A DNA stretch of 64,000 nucleotides from Afipia sp. P52-10. GTDB taxonomy: Bacteria; Pseudomonadota; Alphaproteobacteria; Rhizobiales; Xanthobacteraceae. Below the pieces are notes generated by a model that worked only from the letters and a program-made list of their open reading frames with translations, ran no database searches and had not been told where the DNA came from. This document shows positions 60,027-64,000 of this stretch, piece after piece. The stretch's first letter is position 1. Every line of letters starts with the position of its first letter. The position numbers and the translations under genes are program-made. The stretch covers positions 1,220,746 to 1,284,745 of the forward strand of contig NZ_AZSJ01000003.1 in NCBI RefSeq assembly GCF_000516555.1, in the 5' to 3' direction.

Positions 60027-61265
60027 ATGCCGCGCATCGGCTTTGGTGCATTTCTGGCCCCGCATCACCCCATCGGCGAACACCCGATGCTGCAGTTCCG
60101 CCGCGACCTCGATCTGGCGGAACATCTCGACAAGCTCGGCTTCGACGAATTCTGGTGCGGCGAGCACCACTCGTCCGGCTGGGAGATGATCGCCTCGCCG
60201 GAGATGTTTCTCGCCGCCGCCGGCGAGCGAACCAAGCGCATCAAGCTCGGCACCGGCGTCGTCTCGCTGCCCTATCACCATCCGTTCAACGTCGCTCAGC
60301 GCATGGTGCAGCTCGATCACATGACGGGCGGCCGCGCCATCTTCGGTTCCGGTCCCGGTGCGCTGTCGTCGGACGCCCACGCGCTCGGCATCGATCCGAT
60401 GGTCCAGCGCGATCGCCAGGACGAGGCGATCGGCATCATCAAACGCCTGCTTGCAGGCGAGCGCGTCACGGCACAGAGCGAATGGTTCACGCTGCGCGAT
60501 GCGGCGCTGCAGATCCTGCCGCTGCAGGAGGAGATGCCGTTCGCGGTGGCCTCGCAGATCTCGCCGTCGGGCATGACGCTGGCCGGCAAGCATGGCATCG
60601 GCGTGATTTCGATCGGATCGATGTCAACCGAAGGGCTGACCGCGCTGCCGACGCAGTGGAGCTTCGCCGAGGACGCCGCCAAGAAATACGGCAAGACCGT
60701 CAACCGCAAGGACTGGCGCGTGGTGCTGAGCTGGCACATCGCCGAGACGCGCGAGAAGGCGCGTGAGGAGGCCGGCAAGGGGCTGATGCGCCATCACAAC
60801 GAATACATCGTCGGCACGCTGCAACGGCCAGGTGCCAAGCCGTTCAAATCGATCGACGAGGCGCTCGACAAGACAGCCTCAGGTCCTGGCTCCGCCGCGA
60901 CGATCGGCACACCGGATGATCTCGTCAAGACGATCAAGGGCGTGATCGACATGTCGGGCGGGCTCGGCACGATCGTCGGCTTTGCGCATGACTGGGCCAA
61001 CATCGAGAACACGTTCCGGAGCTGGGACATGGTCGCCCGTTATGTCGTGCCGGAGATCAATGGCTATATCGACGGCCTGCGCCGCTCGCAGAAGCATGTG
61101 ATCGAGAACCGCGAGTCATTCGAGCGTGCGGGCCAGGCGGTGATGGCGAAGATCATGGAGAACGAGAGGGCTGCCGCGGCTCTGGCCGTGACGCGCACCA
61201 ATCGCTTCGCGGTATCGGGCAGCAACGCACCGAACCTGGAGAAATCCGAAGCGAAGAAGGCCTGA
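60027..61265 (+). CDS. LLM-class flavin-dependent monooxygenase (limonene-monooxygenase-like)
   Basis: 412-residue bacterial luciferase-type flavoprotein. It begins PRIGFGAFLAPHHPIGEHPMLQFRRDLDLAEHLDKLGFDEFWCGEHHSSGWEMIASPEMFLAAAGERTKRIKLGTGVVSLPYHHPFNVAQ, the LLM core. The FMN/substrate region GSGPGALSSDAHALGIDP and the FAVASQISPSGMTLAGKHGIGVISIGS strand follow. The overall look is that of limonene 1,2-monooxygenase and relatives that epoxidise terpenes or alkenes with FMNH2 from a separate reductase. ATG 60027 has GGGAG upstream. The epoxide hydrolase gene follows after 64 bases on the same strand, supporting this reading. Other LLM substrates remain possible. Confidence 0.88.
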   Translation: MPRIGFGAFLAPHHPIGEHPMLQFRRDLDLAEHLDKLGFDEFWCGEHHSSGWEMIASPEMFLAAAGERTKRIKLGTGVVSLPYHHPFNVAQRMVQLDHMTGGRAIFGSGPGALSSDAHALGIDPMVQRDRQDEAIGIIKRLLAGERVTAQSEWFTLRDAALQILPLQEEMPFAVASQISPSGMTLAGKHGIGVISIGSMSTEGLTALPTQWSFAEDAAKKYGKTVNRKDWRVVLSWHIAETREKAREEAGKGLMRHHNEYIVGTLQRPGAKPFKSIDEALDKTASGPGSAATIGTPDDLVKTIKGVIDMSGGLGTIVGFAHDWANIENTFRSWDMVARYVVPEINGYIDGLRRSQKHVIENRESFERAGQAVMAKIMENERAAAALAVTRTNRFAVSGSNAPNLEKSEAKKA

Positions 61266-61329
61266 TCCGGCGACGCCGATCGAGGGTGAGCTTGTGCACC
61301 AGGCTCGCCCGAAAAACCGGGAGGCACTG

Positions 61330-62502
61330 GTGCGCGCATCATTCAAGGACCGTCCGATCGAGCCCTTCACGCTGCAGGTGCCCGACAGCGTCCTCACCGA
61401 CCTGAAGGACCGCCTCGCGCGCACCCGCTTTCCCGCAAACGAACCGAAGGCGGAGCCTTGGCGCTACGGCACGAAGCTCGCCTACATGCGCGAGGTGGTC
61501 GATCACTGGCTCAACCGCTACGACTGGCGCAAGTGGGAGGCACGCATCAACGCCTTCTCGCATTACACGACGCCAATCGCGGGCAAGAAAGTCCACTTCA
61601 TCGTCGAGCGTGGTTCCGGCGACAATCCGCTACCGCTTCTGATCACCCACGGCTGGCCGGGATCGTTCGTCGAATTCCTCATGATCATCGAGCGGCTCGC
61701 TCATCCCGAACGCTTCGGCGGCGATGTGCGCGATGCGTTCACCGTGGTCGCGCCGAGCCTGCCCGGCTATGGCTTCTCCGATCCGCCCGATGCGCCGATA
61801 GGACCGCGCGCGATCGCCCCGCTCTGGAGCACGTTGATGACCGACGTGCTTGGCTGCGAGCGCTATGTCGCGCAGGGCGGCGATTGGGGTTCGATTGTCA
61901 CCTCATGGCTCGCTCTTGATCATCCGAAAAGCCTTGCGGCGATCCACCTGAACATGCTCGGCCTGCGTCCTCCGCTCGGCGGCGACGCACCGCCGCTCAG
62001 CGCGGAGGAGAAAGCCTGGCTGGATAAGGTGCAGGCGATCCGTCCCGGCATTTCCGCCTATCAGCAGATCCAGGGCACCAAGCCGCAGACGCTCGCCTAT
62101 GGCCTGACCGACTCGCCGGCCGGCCTCGCTGCCTGGATCCTGGAGAAATTCCACGGCTGGACCAATCCGGGCGAGGACGCGCCGCCGCCGTTCGATATCG
62201 ATCAGCTCCTCACCAACATCATGCTGTACTGGGTCGGCGGCATCAACGCTGCCAACTGGATCTATGTCTCGATCGTCGAGGGCACGTCCGGCGGGCTGAA
62301 AGCGAACGAGTTCGTGCAGGTGCCGACCGGCGTGTTGCTGTTTCCGAACGATCTCTTCCCGCCTGCGCCGGAAAGCTGGATGAAACGCAGTTACAACCTG
62401 GTCCGGCGGAACGTCAGTGCGCGCGGCGGACACTTCCCGGCCATGGAGAACGGCGAGATGCTGGTCGACGACATGCGCGCGTTCTTCCGCAGCTATCGCT
62501 AG
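61330..62502 (+). CDS. Epoxide hydrolase (alpha/beta-hydrolase with EHN domain)
   Basis: 390-residue enzyme. The N-terminal epoxide-hydrolase domain (about 1-100; DRPIEPFTLQVPDSVLTDLKDRLARTRFP and WKWEARINAFSHY-type segment) precedes the hydrolase core: oxyanion HGWPGS, nucleophile Asp in YVAQGGDWGSIVTSWLALDHP, and a C-terminal region with the general base His (RGGHFPAMENGEMLVDDMRAFF). Active-site Tyr candidates are in the cap. It opens epoxides to diols. GTG 61330 follows GGGAGG; GTG 61294 would add 12 residues. The upstream LLM monooxygenase could make its substrate. Confidence 0.92.
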   Translation: MRASFKDRPIEPFTLQVPDSVLTDLKDRLARTRFPANEPKAEPWRYGTKLAYMREVVDHWLNRYDWRKWEARINAFSHYTTPIAGKKVHFIVERGSGDNPLPLLITHGWPGSFVEFLMIIERLAHPERFGGDVRDAFTVVAPSLPGYGFSDPPDAPIGPRAIAPLWSTLMTDVLGCERYVAQGGDWGSIVTSWLALDHPKSLAAIHLNMLGLRPPLGGDAPPLSAEEKAWLDKVQAIRPGISAYQQIQGTKPQTLAYGLTDSPAGLAAWILEKFHGWTNPGEDAPPPFDIDQLLTNIMLYWVGGINAANWIYVSIVEGTSGGLKANEFVQVPTGVLLFPNDLFPPAPESWMKRSYNLVRRNVSARGGHFPAMENGEMLVDDMRAFFRSYR

Positions 62503-62867
62503 AGCCGCGCTCGAGCCTTTTGCAACGCCTCGGCCTCGCTGGCCGCAATCGCCATAGGATACGGCGACGCTTTGGAGCGGCCCGGCAACAGCCGTTCCAT
62601 GTCCGCACGCTCAGCCTCATCTTCAGCGACATAGAATGTGACGCGAACGAGGCGCGCGAGTTCCGCCCGGCGCGCCTTCAACCACAACACCATCGGTCGG
62701 CCTGCGGCAGGAAGCGGCTGGTCCTGCGCATTCACGATCACGATCAGCGGGCGGCCGCGCGCCAGCAGCGCATCATATTCGGTCGTCCAGCGTTGTCCGT
62801 CCTGCTCGGTCTCGAGCTTGCCGGTGGCGATGTAGATGTCCGGCTCGATTTCATGGAAGAACTGCAT
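62499..62867 (-). CDS. Uncharacterised small cytosolic protein
   Basis: 122-residue protein that overlaps the epoxide-hydrolase stop by four bases from the opposite strand. It starts MQFFHEIEPDIYIATGKLETEQDGQRWTTEYDALLARGRPLIVIVNAQDQP, then has an amphipathic helix with RRAELARLVRVTFYVAEDEAERADMERLL. The alternating beta-alpha pattern suggests a STAS- or ferredoxin-like fold. I do not recognise a family. The codon use fits the neighbours, and its start lies 25 bases from the next gene on the same strand, so co-transcription with the MFS gene is likely. Confidence 0.65.
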   Translation of the reverse strand: MQFFHEIEPDIYIATGKLETEQDGQRWTTEYDALLARGRPLIVIVNAQDQPLPAAGRPMVLWLKARRAELARLVRVTFYVAEDEAERADMERLLPGRSKASPYPMAIAASEAEALQKARARL

Positions 62868-62891
62868 GGCATCCTCGTCTTCGCCTGGGGA

Positions 62892-64000
62892 TCATATCTT
62901 TTCGGCGCCGGCCATCGCGCGGCGGCGCCCGCCCGCGCGCTGCATCGCGACGACGAGCACGACAACAGCAACCAGAGCGGACAATCCGGCGACGATCACC
63001 GCCGCTGCAAATCCCTGCGACAGCGCGCCCGCCAGCAACTTGGAAAACGTATCTGCCGTCATATTGAGAGCGGGCGGCATCGCATGCCGCTGCACCGCAT
63101 CGCGCGCGAGAACGGCGGCAGCCCCGCCGCGATCCGCCAAGCCGGCAGCCATCACAGCGATGGCCCGCGCGCTCATCACCGTGCCGAGCAGGGCAATGCC
63201 GATGGTCATGCCGCTCTGGCGCAATGCATTCATCGTCGCCGACGTGGCGCCACTCCGCTCGCGCGGCGCCGATTCCATCACTGCGGCGCCGGTCGAAGGA
63301 ACTGCGAGACCCAGGCCAATGCCGAGCAGTACGAACAGCGGCGCAACGAGCGCATAGGGCGTCGCCGGAGACAGCACGACCATGCCGAGCATGGACGCAG
63401 CGATCAGCAGATGGCCGAGGATCATCAGCCGTTGCGTGCCGTGGCGCACGGTCATCCGGCCGAACAGCGAGGCCATTGCTGCCATCGCTGCAAACACGGG
63501 CGCCATACGCCATCCTGCCTGGGACGCCGACCAACCCTGCACCTGCTGCAGAAACAGCGAAAACAGGAACAGGCTGCTGTAACCGGCGAAGCCCAACAGA
63601 AAGGACGCAAAATTGACGGAGGCAAAAATCCCATCGCGAAACAGATCGACCGGCAGCACCGGGCGGGCCACGCGCTGCTCGACGACGACGAACAGCACGA
63701 AGGCGATGGCGGCGACGCCAAACGAAACCAGCACCGCCTGGGCGGCCCATCCTGCGCCGCCGGCCGCGATCAGCGCGTAGGTCAATGCGCCGAGGAACAC
63801 GATGCTCAGCCCCTGTCCGGTCGGATCGAGTGCGGCATGGTCGGGGTCCGCGCTCTCGGCAATGCCGCGCGCACCCAGAACCAGCGTCGCCGCTCCAACC
63901 GGCAGATTGATTAGGAAGATACTGGGCCAACCGACCGTATCCACAAGCACGCCGCCCAGCATCGGTCCAAGCACCAGCGAGATCGCACTGAACGACGACA
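62892..64000 (-). CDS. MFS transporter (DHA2-like), 5' end outside window
   Basis: C-terminal 368 codons of a multidrug-type major-facilitator transporter; the frame is open to the last base of the window, and the start lies beyond it. The visible part starts SSFSAISLVLGPMLGGVLVDTVGWPSIFLINLPVG, that is motif C plus the helix-5/6 segment, then about nine further helices, including FGRMTVRHGTQRLMILGHLL and MAPVFAAMAAMASLFG. The short basic end GGRRRAMAGAEKI is complete. A DHA2 (14-helix) exporter is likely. It lies 24 bases upstream of the small unknown gene. Confidence 0.88.
   Translation of the reverse strand, partial: SSFSAISLVLGPMLGGVLVDTVGWPSIFLINLPVGAATLVLGARGIAESADPDHAALDPTGQGLSIVFLGALTYALIAAGGAGWAAQAVLVSFGVAAIAFVLFVVVEQRVARPVLPVDLFRDGIFASVNFASFLLGFAGYSSLFLFSLFLQQVQGWSASQAGWRMAPVFAAMAAMASLFGRMTVRHGTQRLMILGHLLIAASMLGMVVLSPATPYALVAPLFVLLGIGLGLAVPSTGAAVMESAPRERSGATSATMNALRQSGMTIGIALLGTVMSARAIAVMAAGLADRGGAAAVLARDAVQRHAMPPALNMTADTFSKLLAGALSQGFAAAVIVAGLSALVAVVVLVVAMQRAGGRRRAMAGAEKI

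Overview
The window reads as chromosomal DNA of a GC-rich alphaproteobacterium, most likely Bradyrhizobium/Rhodopseudomonas/Afipia-like (Nitrobacteraceae). Support: the order ubiG - lysC - ptsP - prfA - prmC - DUF4167 gene, a PHB synthesis locus with the phaR repressor, a RegB/RegA (ActS/ActR) redox two-component system, a protocatechuate-branch pca cluster, and palindromic intergenic repeats built on GGATCATGC and CTAAAGCGCG. It is almost entirely housekeeping and metabolic: about 60 protein genes, short spacers, and no rRNA, tRNA, CRISPR array, prophage or complete insertion sequence that I can recognise.

Layout. 0-11.4 kb: cut-off nitrilase-family amidase, DUF1178 protein, VTT membrane protein, EamA transporter, ubiG, PH-like membrane protein, lysC, ptsP, prfA-prmC, DUF4167 protein. 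11.5-15 kb: methyltransferase, gloB, DUF985 cupin, EamA transporter. 15-18.4 kb: phbB, phbA and the divergent repressor phaR. 18.4-30.9 kb: GGDEF/EAL protein, two uncharacterised proteins, rpmF, mtgA, polyprenyl synthase, DUF1345 protein, CPA1 antiporter, ispG, EamA transporter, Zur-like regulator, patatin. 31.1-37.1 kb: marR-emrA-emrB efflux operon, then pcaG, pcaH, pcaF. 37.4-46.2 kb: small secreted protein, mutS, glnD, DUF1304 protein, branched-chain-type ABC binding protein, DUF1330 protein. 46.4-55.4 kb: PBP1A-type enzyme, YgjP-like metalloprotease, intracellular PHB depolymerase, ABC-2 exporter, regB, regA, mmcB. 55.5-64 kb: secreted vWA protein, MBL hydrolase, NfsA-like oxidoreductase, small membrane protein, two-domain VOC protein, LLM flavin monooxygenase, epoxide hydrolase, small unknown, cut-off MFS transporter.

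How the genes fit together. PHB synthesis (phbB, phbA), its repressor (phaR) and mobilisation (phaZ) are all present; the synthase phaC is not in the window. ptsP and glnD are regulators of nitrogen-linked phosphotransfer and PII signalling. pcaGH opens the protocatechuate ring and pcaF ends the beta-ketoadipate route; the adjacent MarR/EmrAB system may export aromatic or lipophilic toxicants. The LLM monooxygenase next to an epoxide hydrolase suggests an alkene-to-epoxide-to-diol step. prmC methylates the GGQ glutamine of the release factor encoded just before it.

The most unusual signal is not a gene. The emrA stop and the emrB start are joined by a degenerate 14-bp tandem repeat in which every unit carries ATGA, so tiny reading frames end inside the next start codon all the way to emrB. 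Also notable are an in-frame internal start with a strong ribosome-binding site in lysC, two copies of a bipartite palindromic element just upstream of gloB and mutS, a second 14-bp repeat array ahead of phbA, and two stacked palindromes between zur and the patatin gene.
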